From Blastocatellia bacterium (GTDB taxonomy: Bacteria; Acidobacteriota; Blastocatellia; Chloracidobacteriales; Chloracidobacteriaceae): a DNA stretch of 64,000 bases. Every line of letters starts with the position of its first letter. The stretch's first letter is position 1. Below the pieces are notes generated by a model. It saw nothing but the letters and a program-made list of their open reading frames with translations. It was not told the origin of the DNA and ran no database searches. The translations under genes and the position numbers were made by a program. This document shows positions 35,380-46,138 of the stretch, piece by piece. The DNA is taken from contig JAIBAN010000015.1 of the NCBI GenBank assembly GCA_019695185.1, positions 1-64,000 on the forward strand. The letters are read 5' to 3'.

Positions 35380-35890
35380 AAAGACTCCTTTTGAGCAGTT
35401 GTTCCCAAACCCGCGCCTGAAGGGAAACGATGGAATGTTTATGACCTGTAAAGGTTGGAAAGAAGGGTGAGGTCCTCTTTTGCGGGTGCAGGCCCCCCTG
35501 GGTGCCTTTTCCCAAACTAACCAAATTCGGGGAAATTGTCAAAAACTCTTTGCCCGCCCGTGCCCATCACGTTCCGGGGCACTGCATCCAACTCGAAACC
35601 CGGATTGAAAAAAACCTGAAATCGGTTAGGCTTTTTCAGTACCATTCTGGTCGCACGGTTGAACCAAAAACTCGGACTGTGGGAATTCCCGGAACTGGGA
35701 ACCCCGGACTGTGGACAATCCCAGGGTGGTACCGCCCGGATTGTGGACAATCCGGGTTCACAGTCCTTAATTTTTTTCATTTCGAACGATTTTACCGTTG
35801 ACAGACATTGGCGGGTTCCACAGGCGGAACCGCCGCTCATTTCCTTTTTTCACCGCTTCGTATTTTCCAAAAAGGACATTGAATTGCGCT
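35380..35890. other. 511-bp divergent spacer with an inverted repeat, no gene supported
   Basis: This lies between the 188-aa gene (-) and the VIT-VWA gene (+). Arms 35693-35730 and 35731-35767 form an imperfect inverted repeat centred on GGTACC, each arm containing GTGGACAATCC. Open frames here overlap both strands and have no recognisable protein signature. Confidence 0.5.
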
Positions 35891-38284
35891 ATGGGAAGGC
35901 TTCGTTTGTTGCGCTGCGTTGTGCTTGGATTGGCCGTTTCCGTATTGGGTTGGAGCGCCATGCAACCTCCCCCAACACAGGCCCAATCAGGCGTCCTGAT
36001 TCCATCCACCCTAAAAAACACACCCGATGCGAGCATGCTTTCGTTGCAGGTCATGAATGTGGACATCCGGATTGACAACCAGCATGCCTGGGTGCGGGTG
36101 CTCCAGGTTTTTGACAGCCATGTGGCTCAGGTATTGGAAGGAAAATACCTGTTTGCCCTGCCCCGCACCGCCTCCATTTCGGATTTTGCGGTGTGGGACG
36201 GCTACACCAGGATTCCCGGCGTAGTGATGGAAATCCGGCGGGCCAACCAGATTTACACCCAAATCAAAAACCAGCGGGTGGACCCTGGGATTCTCCAGCA
36301 GGATGACGAGCATGGCGGAACATCGGCTTTTTCAGCCAAGGTGTTTCCGATTCCTTCCTACGGAACCAAGCGGGTGGAAATGGAATATTCGGAAATGCTG
36401 CCCGTGGATGGACTGATGAGCCATTTCACGTTTCCGCTTAAACCCTCGTTTGGGGACCCGCAAACCTGTGCGGAATTCAACCTGAACCTGCATATTGTCA
36501 GTGAAACCCCGCTTTCGGCTCCGGTCTTTGCAAGTCAAGCCTACCCTTTGCAAACCGTGAAGGCAGGACCGCAGGAGTATGAATTCACCTGCCATGCCCG
36601 GAATGTCACGTTTACTTCGGATTTTTCCTTTGATTACCGGCTGAATGTCCCAAACAGCACCATTTCCTGGGTTGCCTATCGGGCTCCGGAAACGATTTCC
36701 GCCTATGATTTGCGGGACCCGGCCCTGGCTGCGCGAAATCCGGACGGCTATTTTCAGGCGAGCGCCATTTTTAACCAGCAGGGGCCGCAAACCACCGAGC
36801 CGGGAAAATCCTTCAAGTCCCGTAATCTGGTGTTCCTGTTTGATACGTCACTTTCGATGCACGGGTTGAAACTGAACCGGGCGGTTGAGGCCCTGGATTA
36901 CTTTCTGCACAATTTGACGGAAGGTGACCGGTTCAACCTGATATTGTTCAACTCCGGGCTGTCAACCCTGGCGGCGGAACCACTGCCGGGAACGGCGGAG
37001 AATGTGGAAAAAGCCCTGCGCATGCTGCGGGAATCCTACCTTTCCGGTGGCACGGACCTCAGAAAAGCTCTCCAGACAGCCAAGGAAATGACGGCCACAT
37101 ATCCGCCGGGCGAGCGCTGCATTGTGCTGGTTTCCGATGTCAACCCCACGCTCGGAACCATTTCCTTCAATTCGATTGCCAGTCTTTTTGAGCCTGCCCA
37201 AACCCAGGAAAAATCCAATCTGCGGCTCTTTGCGTTTGCCGTCGGGAGCGACGCCGACACAAGGCTGCTGGAGGAATTGACCACCCGCACGCACGGCTCC
37301 TTTTTCCAGGCCCGTGAAACCGACGACATTTCCAGCCAGTTGCGGATTTTCTTTGAAAAAGTCGGAACCGAAAGTATTGAAAACCTGCAATTTTCCAGCC
37401 CCAGCAAAGACGCCTTCCGGCACGTGTATGCCACCGGCGGCCACACCTTTGACGGAGCCGGTTTTTCCTTCGTCGGTCGGTATACCAAGCCCACTCCGGA
37501 AACCACCGTCAAAATCGAAGGGAGGTTGGGAAACCATCCGATAGAACTCGGCAAAACCGTATCCCTGCCCGAATTTGACGACCGGCACGACCAGTTGCCC
37601 CGCCTTTGGGCCAGGGCCAGGGTGGATGCCCTGCTGCATGAAATTGATGTCAACGGCGAAAGCGAAGCACTGATTTCGGAAATCATCCGGCTGGCCCAGA
37701 AATACAAATTTGACACCCCGTACACTGCGTTTATTGCAGCTCCCCGGTCTTTGCTGCGGCCCCGCCTGATTCAACCCGGCGACCCGGTTTTGCGGGTCAA
37801 AACCGACCCGTCCATCCGTTCGGTGTTTGCCGTCTTTCCTTTTGGCGAAACCCTGCCGCTCACGTTCCTGCCCAGCCAGCAGGTCTGGGAAGTCCGGTTT
37901 TTTGCTCCTGCCTGGCTGCCTGACGGGGCCTATCAATGCCGCCTGCTGCTGACCGACAAAGATGGAAACGGGTACCAGGAAACCAAGAGTTTTGTGGTGG
38001 ACAGCCATGCACCCCAAATTAGCCCCACGGCCCAGCCCCAATCCGCCAAAGCCGGTGATGAAATCGAACTGCGGGTGGATGCGGACCGCGATACGCTCCG
38101 GCTTGCGGCCCGGATGTACGGAGCCCCGGCGGTGCCGCTGCTGTGGTCGGACGCGGCGAAAACCAATCTCGGCAAACTGCGGATTCCGGCGGGAATCGCC
38201 CCTGGCCGGTATCCCATTACCGTCACGGCGGAGGATTTCGCCCATAATCAATCAAGTGCGGAAATCATTGTGGAAGTGCATTGA
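35891..38284 (+). CDS. Exported VIT and VWA domain protein
   Basis: A 797-residue protein starting MGRLRLLRCVVLGLAVSVLGW (signal peptide ending near QAQS). Residues about 45-190 form a VIT domain (VDIRIDNQHAWVRVLQVFDSHVAQVLEGKYLFALP ... SAKVFPIPSYGTKRVEMEYSE), as in inter-alpha-trypsin inhibitor heavy chains. Residues about 310-490 form a VWA domain with MIDAS DTSLS at 318-322 and GTD in LSGGTDLRKAL. Then come a beta-rich region and a C-terminal Ig-like domain (SAKAGDEIELRVDADRD). These proteins bind partners through the metal site. It is first of three exported proteins in line; the next gene starts 56 bp on. The start is uncertain: the ATG is far from AAAGGA, and TTG at 35879 is closer. Confidence 0.92.
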   Translation: MGRLRLLRCVVLGLAVSVLGWSAMQPPPTQAQSGVLIPSTLKNTPDASMLSLQVMNVDIRIDNQHAWVRVLQVFDSHVAQVLEGKYLFALPRTASISDFAVWDGYTRIPGVVMEIRRANQIYTQIKNQRVDPGILQQDDEHGGTSAFSAKVFPIPSYGTKRVEMEYSEMLPVDGLMSHFTFPLKPSFGDPQTCAEFNLNLHIVSETPLSAPVFASQAYPLQTVKAGPQEYEFTCHARNVTFTSDFSFDYRLNVPNSTISWVAYRAPETISAYDLRDPALAARNPDGYFQASAIFNQQGPQTTEPGKSFKSRNLVFLFDTSLSMHGLKLNRAVEALDYFLHNLTEGDRFNLILFNSGLSTLAAEPLPGTAENVEKALRMLRESYLSGGTDLRKALQTAKEMTATYPPGERCIVLVSDVNPTLGTISFNSIASLFEPAQTQEKSNLRLFAFAVGSDADTRLLEELTTRTHGSFFQARETDDISSQLRIFFEKVGTESIENLQFSSPSKDAFRHVYATGGHTFDGAGFSFVGRYTKPTPETTVKIEGRLGNHPIELGKTVSLPEFDDRHDQLPRLWARARVDALLHEIDVNGESEALISEIIRLAQKYKFDTPYTAFIAAPRSLLRPRLIQPGDPVLRVKTDPSIRSVFAVFPFGETLPLTFLPSQQVWEVRFFAPAWLPDGAYQCRLLLTDKDGNGYQETKSFVVDSHAPQISPTAQPQSAKAGDEIELRVDADRDTLRLAARMYGAPAVPLLWSDAAKTNLGKLRIPAGIAPGRYPITVTAEDFAHNQSSAEIIVEVH

Positions 38285-38285
38285 A

Positions 38286-38310
38286 ACAGGACCGAGGATT
38301 GAGGACTGAG
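38286..38310. repeat. Partial heptamer repeat (GAGGACT units)
   Basis: Three degenerate units (AGGACCG, AGGATTG, AGGACTG) match the arms of the elements at 7529-7677 and 12420-12540. Neither a core nor a second arm follows. It sits between the VIT-VWA stop and the giant TPR gene. Confidence 0.65.
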
Positions 38311-38340
38311 TTTCTCATACCGGAAAAGAGTAAAGGACCC

Positions 38341-41300
38341 ATGAAACGTTTTATTCCGCTTCTCGCACTTTTTTTGCTGGTGGCCGGTTTGCTCCTGGCG
38401 GGAAACGGCTTTCCGCCCGAAAGCAGGACCCAGGCTGACAATTCCCCTCAGCCAACGGCAGACGTTGAACTGGAGCGCCAAATAGAAAGCGCCCGCTATA
38501 CCAGGGAGGAATTTTTTGGCTCCCAGGCACTGGTTCCGCTCCCCACCGAAACCGCCCGCAGGAACCTCAGTGGACTCCTGGCCAAAAACCCGCAATCGGC
38601 GCGGATTCTGGAATTGCTGGCAGAATCCGACGAAAAACTGGGTCAAACCGCCAGCGCCGAAAAAGAACTGGAACAATATGTCAAACTGGAGCACGAAAGC
38701 CGTGAAAGCCTGGAAATTCAGGCTGCCTTCTTTCACCGCCAGACCCAGTTTGACCGCGAAGCCATGTGCCTGGAACGGATGCTGAACCAGGCACCAGGCA
38801 GTGAACGGGCGGAACTGGTTGAACGCCTGCTGGCCCATGCCCGTACCCATAACCTGGACAGCTATCTCAAACCTGAATTTTATAAACAGTTGATTGACCG
38901 CGACCCATCCGTTTTTTCTGTGTTTGAGCAGTACATCAATAAACTGGAGGAAGGAAAAAATTACCGGGAGGCCCTGCACATGCTGGAAACCTCCCAGCCG
39001 GGATTTCCCAGCCATCTGACCTACTTTTTGACGAAAAGGGCGGAGCTCCTCACGACGCTGGGGCAGGAAAAAACAGCGGAACAGATGTTCCGCCAGGAAA
39101 TCGAAAGCCGCTGGTCGGAACCCGTGGCCGATGCTTTTTTTGAGTTCCTGCAAAACCGGAACCGGTTTCGGGCTTACGGGTACGAAATCAAACAGGCATT
39201 TCGGAAAAATCCGGGTGATTTTCAACTGACCATCCGCCTGCTTTATTACCTCAAAAAATCCTACACTTCCGAATCGGTAGGGGAAGTCATCCAACAGCTT
39301 GAACGCGCCCGCACCACCAAAAAACAGAACTGGAAACCTGAAGAACTGGTCACCCTTTCCAATTACCTGCTGCAAAACGGGTATCGGGAGGAAGCCATTC
39401 GGTACCTCTACACGCTCTGTCTGCAAGGGTCGTTGAAACCCGGTGACCCGGTGCGGGCCAAGGTTCTCTATCAGTTGTTCCAAATCCTGATGGATGCCGG
39501 CAACCAACGGCTCTCCCTGACGGATGGCGACGTTCGGTTTTTCCGGGACATTGCGGTGGCTGACTCCAGTCCGGGACTCCTGGGTGCGGTGCTTTCCCTG
39601 GTTTTTGCCGACAGCAAAATCGGAGCCCGGTTCCGGCAAACCGAAGGCAATGCCGTGAGTTTGTTTAACCGGGCCACGGCGTATCGGATATTTTCCACCT
39701 ACAAACAGGAATATCCGACCGCCCCCGAACTGGCCCAGATGTATCTTGATATTGTGCGGCTCTACATTTCGGTCAATGACACCCGGATTGCCGGCGAAAC
39801 CCTGGCTGAGTTTGAAAAACGGTATGCCGACGCCCCCGAATTCCCCACTGTCGCGCTGAAGCTGGCTGATTGTTACATTGCGCTCCAGCAACCGGAAAAC
39901 GAACAGGCGGTCTATCAGCGGATTCTTGATTATCAGGGAAAAAACCGGAAACCCGGCACCCTCATGCTCCAGGTGAAGACAGAACTGGAAGAACTGACGG
40001 AGGTTGCCCCCACGGTTCCGGCCTACCCGCCGGTTGCCTCAAACCGGGGAATTGCCCTGACCCTGCCGGAAAGCTCGTCGGAGAGTTCCTCCGAAAATGG
40101 GGAATCCTCCGAAACGGATTCGTTGGTCAACCAAAGCGAAACCTCCTATCAAACCGTTTTGGGTCGTTTGGTATCCTCCCTGGCCAAGCAAAACCGGACC
40201 CAGGACATCCTGGTGCTCTATGGACGGGAAATCAAAAAATATCCTGACGAGCCAGGATTGTATGAGCACCTGCTGCAATGGCTGGGACAAACCAATTTCA
40301 TTGACCAGCAGCGCAGCGTTTACCAGGAAGCCCTGAAACAGTTTCCCACCACGAGGTGGCAGGACCGTTTGGCCCGCTGGTTGATTCGCCGTGAATTCCG
40401 CCAGGAATTTGCCACCTATTCACACAACCTGCTGGCGTCGTTCAACGATGCCGAGACCGTCTCGTATCTGGGGAAATTCATCACCAAGGGGGGAGGCTCG
40501 GATGACAGGGATTTTGACAAGAATCTGTATCTGGGGCTTTACAGTCTGGCTCATGAACGCTTTCCCCATAATTTAACCTTTGTCAACGGATTGCTGTTTG
40601 CCTACCAAAACCAGAATCGGACGGCGGACTGGCTTCGGTTGACCGGTGAATATTACTTTGAATCAGACACCATCCGGGCGCAGTACCTGCACAGATTGGC
40701 GGCCACCAATCAACTGCGGGACGCGATTGAGCGTGCCCGGCAGGCTGAAGCCAAACTCAAGGCAGGCGGGACAGGCCCGGCGGCGGCCCTGCCTTACAAA
40801 CTGTTCCGGGCCGACGCCGCCCTGCGGCTTTCCAGTTTTGAGGAAGCGGTGGAAACTTATCGGGAATTGAATCGCCTGTATCCCAACACCCCCGAATTTT
40901 CCGAACGGCTGGTGACCCTGACCCGGTCTTTCGGACAGCGGCAACGAGGCTTCCTCGAAGAAGCAGCCAAACACCAACTCGTGGTGGCCAACGCCAACCC
41001 CGCTTCCGAAGAGGAACGCACCAAAGCCGGGGAAATCCTGGCCGAGCTGGGCGATTACCCCAAAGCCAAAGCGGAATGGGCAAAACTGATTGGATTGGCC
41101 AGCGGCGACCCGGAAACCTATCTCAACACGGCCACGCTGTATTGGGATTATTACCAGTATGACGATGCCCTGCGGACCATTGAGTCGCTGCGGGAAAAAA
41201 CCGGAGATTTGGATAAGTTTGCCTTTCAGGCCGGAGCCATTTACGAAGCCAAACACAATCTGGACCGGGCGCTGGCTGAATATGTCAAAGCCCTGAATGA

Positions 41301-44300
41301 GGAAACCACCGAATATCACGACCGGGTCAGCACCAAAAACCGGCTGGCGGTGTTATTTGAACGGGAGGGGGTGCCCGCCCGCCTCCAGGCTGCTTTTGCC
41401 CATGAAGCAGCCCAACAGAACGACGCTTCCTGGCTGACCCTGGGCTTTGTCGAATTCCTGAAACAAAACGAGCATTGGAAAGAAGGACGCCCCTTGCTCC
41501 TCAAAGCGGTCGCGCAAAGCACCTCACAAAATTATCTGGCCCGCGCCAGGGACATGTTTGTGGAAGCCGAAGATGCGGCTGGCGAAACCGAGGCTTTGAA
41601 AAAACTGATTGGAGCCGCCAAAAGCCCGCGTTTTTCCATATCCTACCGGTTGCAACTGGCCGACCAATACCGAAAAACCAAAGACAATGCCAAAGCCGAA
41701 CAAACCCTGCGGGAACTGTTGCGGGCCTTCCCTCGCAACTATGGTGTGATTTCGGAAACGGCTGCCGCGCTTTGGCGAATGCACAAGCAGGCAGCAGCCA
41801 TCCAGGTGTTGCAGACCGCCATGCGGGTGGGGAAAGGAAAGTACCGCTACATTTTTGCCCGCAAGCTGGTGGACCGCTACAAAGATGCCAAACAGACGGC
41901 CCAGGCCGAAAAAATGCTGCTCGCCCTCTACAAGGAAAATGACCTTGATTCGGATGTCTTTCACGAACTGGCCAGCCTTTATGTCAAAACCTCGCAACCG
42001 GCCCGCCTTCAGGTGATTTTCAAACAGACGCTGAACTCGATTGCCAACCAGGATTCCGATATCAAGGAAATCAAATACCAGGTGGCCGACCTGCGCAAAG
42101 AAATGATTGCGGCCTTTACCGACCTCAAAGACTTCGATTCCGCCATTGAGCAACATATCGAAATCATCAACCGCAACCCGGAAGATGAAACCTATCTGAA
42201 TGCCGCCCTGGAATTTACCAAACGGTATGGCGGGGGTGACAAACTGTTGGCCTACTATCAGCAAACAGCCGCCCAGGCGTTCAAAAATTACCGCTGGAAT
42301 CTGGTCCTGGCCCGGATTTACGAGGCCAAAGGGGACCTTCCCCAGGCCGTTCAGAATTACCGGACTGCGCTGGCCAACCAACCTGAAATGGTTGACCTTC
42401 ATTTGGGTCTGGCCAGCCTCTTAACCCGCCAGAATGATTTCTCCGGCGCGGTCACAGCCCTGACCAAAGCGGCTGAACTCTCAAATGATGCGCCCGACAC
42501 CTTGAAACTTTTGATTGCCGCCCTGGAAAAGGCCGGACGGACAGCCGAAGCCGACCGAGTGCGGGCCCGGCTGCCCAAGGAAACCGCACCGCCCCTGACG
42601 TTGGCTGAACAAATGGCAGCGGCATCCCGGTTGCGTTTTACCGAAAAGGAAAAAGCGGTGGCCGCTTACCGCAAGGTGATGGCCGAAATTCAGGCGGACC
42701 TCTACAAGACCGACCCCGGTTCCTCGGATTTGATTGCCTACATTGAAACGTTACGCATGGTCGAACCGCTGCCCAACGTCGCCACAGGGTTATGGGAGTT
42801 ACGGTCCCGCCTGATTGCCGAAGCCGAACGCAAGGACAACGAAAAAGCCGGAAAGGCGCGGGATTTTCTGCGCAATCTGGACTACGCCATTTCAGAGGGC
42901 ATTGGCAAAGTGGCAGCCGAACGGGCCACCGGGGATGAACTGGCCGGCCTGGAATCCGACATCCGCGAGCGGCTGGCCACGGCTTCCCAAATTCCGGCCC
43001 AATATGGAACAGAGGCTTTGCTCCAAAACCTGTGCCGGAGGGCTGGTTTGGTGCGCCTGGAGGAAGACCTGCTGGTGACGGAAAAGGTTCAGGCCCAAAA
43101 AACCGACGGCGGGGCCTATCATAACAGTTTGCAGAAACTCATGGCTTTTTACGCTGACCACGGGGCCTTCCAAAAAGCCATTGAAGTCCTGCAAACCGAG
43201 CAAAAAAACAACCCGGAGCACAATTTCCACGATTTTGACTGGGTTTTGGCACAATATGCCCGCCTGCTGGGAAATACCGAACTGGAGTTGCAGACCCTCC
43301 GTCACTATTACCAAACCCTGGAACAAACCGACTTGAACCAAGGCGACCCCGCCACCCTGCGATATTTCGAGATGTTGGCCGCCAAAGGCCCGGAGGGACG
43401 GGAGGAATTCCGGGTTTTGGTTGAAAATCCGGCTCTCCGCCACCTGCAACTGGTGAATTTTCTGATTTCACGGGGAGATTTTGAACTGGCCCGGACCGGC
43501 ATTGACAAAGCTTCTCTGCCGGAAGCCTGGCGGCGCTCGCGGGGAGCGGAAATCGGGCTTGCCTTGCGGGTTTTTACCGAAACCAATCGAGTGGCTTTTC
43601 ACGAAGCCCTGCAAGTCAAACCCATTGGCGCAGCATTGGGCGGGCAGCCCGACCCGCAAGCCTACCTTGTTGGAGATGAGTGGTTTGCACTGGCTCAAAC
43701 CTATGGTCAGTGGGCCTATTTGAACCGCAAAACCGGGGTTCCCGGCGGCCTCAAACAACCGGAACCGGATTACCTGCCGGCCCTGATTGAAAACCGCCCC
43801 AAAGACGTGGCCGCCCAAACCCAGACCGCCCGCTGGTACGTCCAGCAAAAGGATGCCCCGGCAGCCATCCTGCATTACAAACTGGCGCTGGAAAAAACGC
43901 CATCTGACAAATCCCTGCTGGTTGAACTGGGAGCCGCTTACCTGCTCGGTGGTGACCGGCAGCAGGCGTTTGAAACCTGGGAAAAACTGCTGGGGAAAAA
44001 CCCATCAGCACAGGATTGTGCTTTTTACCTCGAAACCCTGACCAGTCATGGCTTTGACAACGAAGGACGGGCCAAAATCCTGCCTTTTTTGAAAAACTGG
44101 CTGGTTGTGCTCAATAGCCCGCCGGTTGAAGGCAAACTGGTAACCATCACCTTTGAGACGGTGCGCCCGTTGCTCCAATCCGTAGCCCTTTCGTTCCGTT
44201 CCAACACCTGGAAGGAAGGCCCTCTTCCGCCCCAGGTTGATACAGCACGGGTCAACCTCTTTCTGGACCTGTGCAACACGGCTCCGAAACTGGCCGAACT

Positions 44301-46095
44301 GCCGACGCTGGTTATCAAAAACCTGTTGGTGACCGAGACGGAGTTGACCCCCTTCTACCAACTGGTGATTCCGCTCAAAACCGGTCTGTCCAAATTTGAC
44401 CAGGATTATCTTTATTCCGAAATGGTCAAAAACACGGGTCATCCCGAACAACTGGAAGAACCTTTTGACCACCAGACCAACTTCAGAAATCCCGAACCCA
44501 ATAACGAACGCTACACCTGGCAAAAAGAGTTTGTGAAATATCTCTTTGACCAGCACCAAAACCAGGAGGCAGCGACTCAGGTCGCCTCCATTGAAAGCGA
44601 CCTGGCCGAGCGATTTCCCCGCCCCGACTGGCTCCGGTTGGCACGATTCAGGCTGGCGGTCCGGGGTGGCCAGGTGGACTTTGCCAAACTGCTGCATTTT
44701 GTCGGAATTGAAACCCGGCCCGAAATCAATCCCGTCCAGGTGCCAAATCTGGTGCGGCTCAACGACTGTCAAACCATGCTGCGCAAGGAAGGATTTCCGG
44801 ACCAGGCCGATGCTTTGGGGCGGGCCTTTCACGAACGGCTGATTGCACTGGAGCAGTATGACCCGCTGTCATTTCTGGAACTGGCCCGGCAGTCCTTTAC
44901 CCAAAAACAAACTCCCGCAGGACTGAAACTGCTGGACCTCATGCTTGACCTTTCCCGGCCTGAAACCAAAGCCGCCACGGAAGCCCAGATGAGTTCACTG
45001 GGCTGGGTCCAACCCAGGCGGATTGAAGCAACAAGTACCCAAAAACCAGCGCCCCAAAACTCCATCCAAACCGCCAGGGCTTTGCAGCAGGCAGCCGAAT
45101 TGACCACCCGTTTTGGTTTGTTTGAGGCAAGCCTTGGGTATCGTTCCCGGCTTCAGGCGGTGGAACCGGAAAATGCAACCAATGGGTTGGAAAAAATCCG
45201 GTTGTTGGCGGCAACCAGGAAAATCACCGAAGCAATTCAGCAACTGGCTCAGATATTGGGTGACCGGCAAACAACCCGCTTAACCAGGTGGACTGCCGTT
45301 TGGCTGGCCAACGACCTGCTGGTGGGTGCCCAGGCGGACCGCTGGAACCAGTTGCAAACAGCTTTGGCCGCCACTGGAACCGCCGACCTGGAAATTTCGA
45401 CCGCCGCCAGCCTCCTCGAACAAGCCGCAACTGGCCGCCAAATTGATTTTGAGCGGTTTTTTTCTAAAAAACAGGGATTCACCCCAACCACCTATTCTGA
45501 ATTCCTCCTGGGGATTTTAAAACAAAAAACAAACCCAGCGGAAGCGCTGGTCCATTTGGCACGGGCCGATGCCTATCAGTCCCAAACCCCGTTGATGAAT
45601 GCCTGCGGATTTGCCCAGGAATCGCCACGCCGGCAGTTGGTCCGACTTTATTGCGTCCGGAGCCAGCCGGAAGCAGCGCTCAAACTGGCCTCCACCATGA
45701 GTGAATTTCAAATCAAACGGCCTCCGGTGCAACCGGAACCGGTCGAATCAACTGCAACCGGTGAGTCCAATGATTACCAAACCCCGGTTCCGCCCGGAGA
45801 AACCGGAACAAACGTTTTCCATTTGCTTTTGGCGGAACGAAACCAGGGGCAACAACCGGCTTCAAACGAATCCTTGTTGCGGTTGCTGTCCCAGGCAGCG
45901 GAAACCATTGGTGACGTTGACCGGGCCATCGGGTTTGAGGAAACCCGGCAAAACTGGCTGACCGGGGCAACCGCCTTCAGGGAATCCAACCTGCACATTG
46001 TCAGGCTGGAAGACCTCAGGAAAAAACGGCCAACCCCATTTTCAACCCCTTATCGGGTGACCCAACAAAATGTGGGAAACGGGTTTGGGTTTTGA
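38341..46095 (+). CDS. Giant exported TPR protein (2584 aa)
   Basis: ATG at 38341 follows AAAGGA and opens a signal peptide or anchor (MKRFIPLLALFLLVAGLLLAG). Nearly all the rest is helix pairs of TPR type over about 2400 residues, for example ALAEYVKALNEETTEYHDRVS, LARIYEAKGDLPQAVQNYRTALANQPEMVDLHLGLASLLTRQNDFSGAVTALTKAAELSNDAP and YKLALEKTPSDKSLLVELGAAYLLGGDRQQAFETWEKLLGKNP. A Ser/Glu-rich stretch (about residues 577-600) breaks the solenoid. No enzyme domain is visible. It is probably a periplasmic or surface scaffold. It lies between the VIT-VWA gene (56 bp) and another exported protein (128 bp), suggesting one transcription unit and perhaps one complex. Confidence 0.92.
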   Translation: MKRFIPLLALFLLVAGLLLAGNGFPPESRTQADNSPQPTADVELERQIESARYTREEFFGSQALVPLPTETARRNLSGLLAKNPQSARILELLAESDEKLGQTASAEKELEQYVKLEHESRESLEIQAAFFHRQTQFDREAMCLERMLNQAPGSERAELVERLLAHARTHNLDSYLKPEFYKQLIDRDPSVFSVFEQYINKLEEGKNYREALHMLETSQPGFPSHLTYFLTKRAELLTTLGQEKTAEQMFRQEIESRWSEPVADAFFEFLQNRNRFRAYGYEIKQAFRKNPGDFQLTIRLLYYLKKSYTSESVGEVIQQLERARTTKKQNWKPEELVTLSNYLLQNGYREEAIRYLYTLCLQGSLKPGDPVRAKVLYQLFQILMDAGNQRLSLTDGDVRFFRDIAVADSSPGLLGAVLSLVFADSKIGARFRQTEGNAVSLFNRATAYRIFSTYKQEYPTAPELAQMYLDIVRLYISVNDTRIAGETLAEFEKRYADAPEFPTVALKLADCYIALQQPENEQAVYQRILDYQGKNRKPGTLMLQVKTELEELTEVAPTVPAYPPVASNRGIALTLPESSSESSSENGESSETDSLVNQSETSYQTVLGRLVSSLAKQNRTQDILVLYGREIKKYPDEPGLYEHLLQWLGQTNFIDQQRSVYQEALKQFPTTRWQDRLARWLIRREFRQEFATYSHNLLASFNDAETVSYLGKFITKGGGSDDRDFDKNLYLGLYSLAHERFPHNLTFVNGLLFAYQNQNRTADWLRLTGEYYFESDTIRAQYLHRLAATNQLRDAIERARQAEAKLKAGGTGPAAALPYKLFRADAALRLSSFEEAVETYRELNRLYPNTPEFSERLVTLTRSFGQRQRGFLEEAAKHQLVVANANPASEEERTKAGEILAELGDYPKAKAEWAKLIGLASGDPETYLNTATLYWDYYQYDDALRTIESLREKTGDLDKFAFQAGAIYEAKHNLDRALAEYVKALNEETTEYHDRVSTKNRLAVLFEREGVPARLQAAFAHEAAQQNDASWLTLGFVEFLKQNEHWKEGRPLLLKAVAQSTSQNYLARARDMFVEAEDAAGETEALKKLIGAAKSPRFSISYRLQLADQYRKTKDNAKAEQTLRELLRAFPRNYGVISETAAALWRMHKQAAAIQVLQTAMRVGKGKYRYIFARKLVDRYKDAKQTAQAEKMLLALYKENDLDSDVFHELASLYVKTSQPARLQVIFKQTLNSIANQDSDIKEIKYQVADLRKEMIAAFTDLKDFDSAIEQHIEIINRNPEDETYLNAALEFTKRYGGGDKLLAYYQQTAAQAFKNYRWNLVLARIYEAKGDLPQAVQNYRTALANQPEMVDLHLGLASLLTRQNDFSGAVTALTKAAELSNDAPDTLKLLIAALEKAGRTAEADRVRARLPKETAPPLTLAEQMAAASRLRFTEKEKAVAAYRKVMAEIQADLYKTDPGSSDLIAYIETLRMVEPLPNVATGLWELRSRLIAEAERKDNEKAGKARDFLRNLDYAISEGIGKVAAERATGDELAGLESDIRERLATASQIPAQYGTEALLQNLCRRAGLVRLEEDLLVTEKVQAQKTDGGAYHNSLQKLMAFYADHGAFQKAIEVLQTEQKNNPEHNFHDFDWVLAQYARLLGNTELELQTLRHYYQTLEQTDLNQGDPATLRYFEMLAAKGPEGREEFRVLVENPALRHLQLVNFLISRGDFELARTGIDKASLPEAWRRSRGAEIGLALRVFTETNRVAFHEALQVKPIGAALGGQPDPQAYLVGDEWFALAQTYGQWAYLNRKTGVPGGLKQPEPDYLPALIENRPKDVAAQTQTARWYVQQKDAPAAILHYKLALEKTPSDKSLLVELGAAYLLGGDRQQAFETWEKLLGKNPSAQDCAFYLETLTSHGFDNEGRAKILPFLKNWLVVLNSPPVEGKLVTITFETVRPLLQSVALSFRSNTWKEGPLPPQVDTARVNLFLDLCNTAPKLAELPTLVIKNLLVTETELTPFYQLVIPLKTGLSKFDQDYLYSEMVKNTGHPEQLEEPFDHQTNFRNPEPNNERYTWQKEFVKYLFDQHQNQEAATQVASIESDLAERFPRPDWLRLARFRLAVRGGQVDFAKLLHFVGIETRPEINPVQVPNLVRLNDCQTMLRKEGFPDQADALGRAFHERLIALEQYDPLSFLELARQSFTQKQTPAGLKLLDLMLDLSRPETKAATEAQMSSLGWVQPRRIEATSTQKPAPQNSIQTARALQQAAELTTRFGLFEASLGYRSRLQAVEPENATNGLEKIRLLAATRKITEAIQQLAQILGDRQTTRLTRWTAVWLANDLLVGAQADRWNQLQTALAATGTADLEISTAASLLEQAATGRQIDFERFFSKKQGFTPTTYSEFLLGILKQKTNPAEALVHLARADAYQSQTPLMNACGFAQESPRRQLVRLYCVRSQPEAALKLASTMSEFQIKRPPVQPEPVESTATGESNDYQTPVPPGETGTNVFHLLLAERNQGQQPASNESLLRLLSQAAETIGDVDRAIGFEETRQNWLTGATAFRESNLHIVRLEDLRKKRPTPFSTPYRVTQQNVGNGFGF

Positions 46096-46138
46096 GTTTT
46101 GAGTTGGAACCTTGAACTCAACTCCTCAAATCCCTGGT

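Noticed and set aside
36962-38251. Minus-strand 429-residue open frame
   Set aside because: Antisense to the VWA domain of the VIT-VWA gene; Gly/Pro/Arg-rich composition typical of a shadow frame.
38248-39891. Minus-strand 547-residue open frame
   Set aside because: It lies antisense to the start of the giant TPR gene, whose translation is clearly TPR with a signal peptide; the antisense product has no domain.
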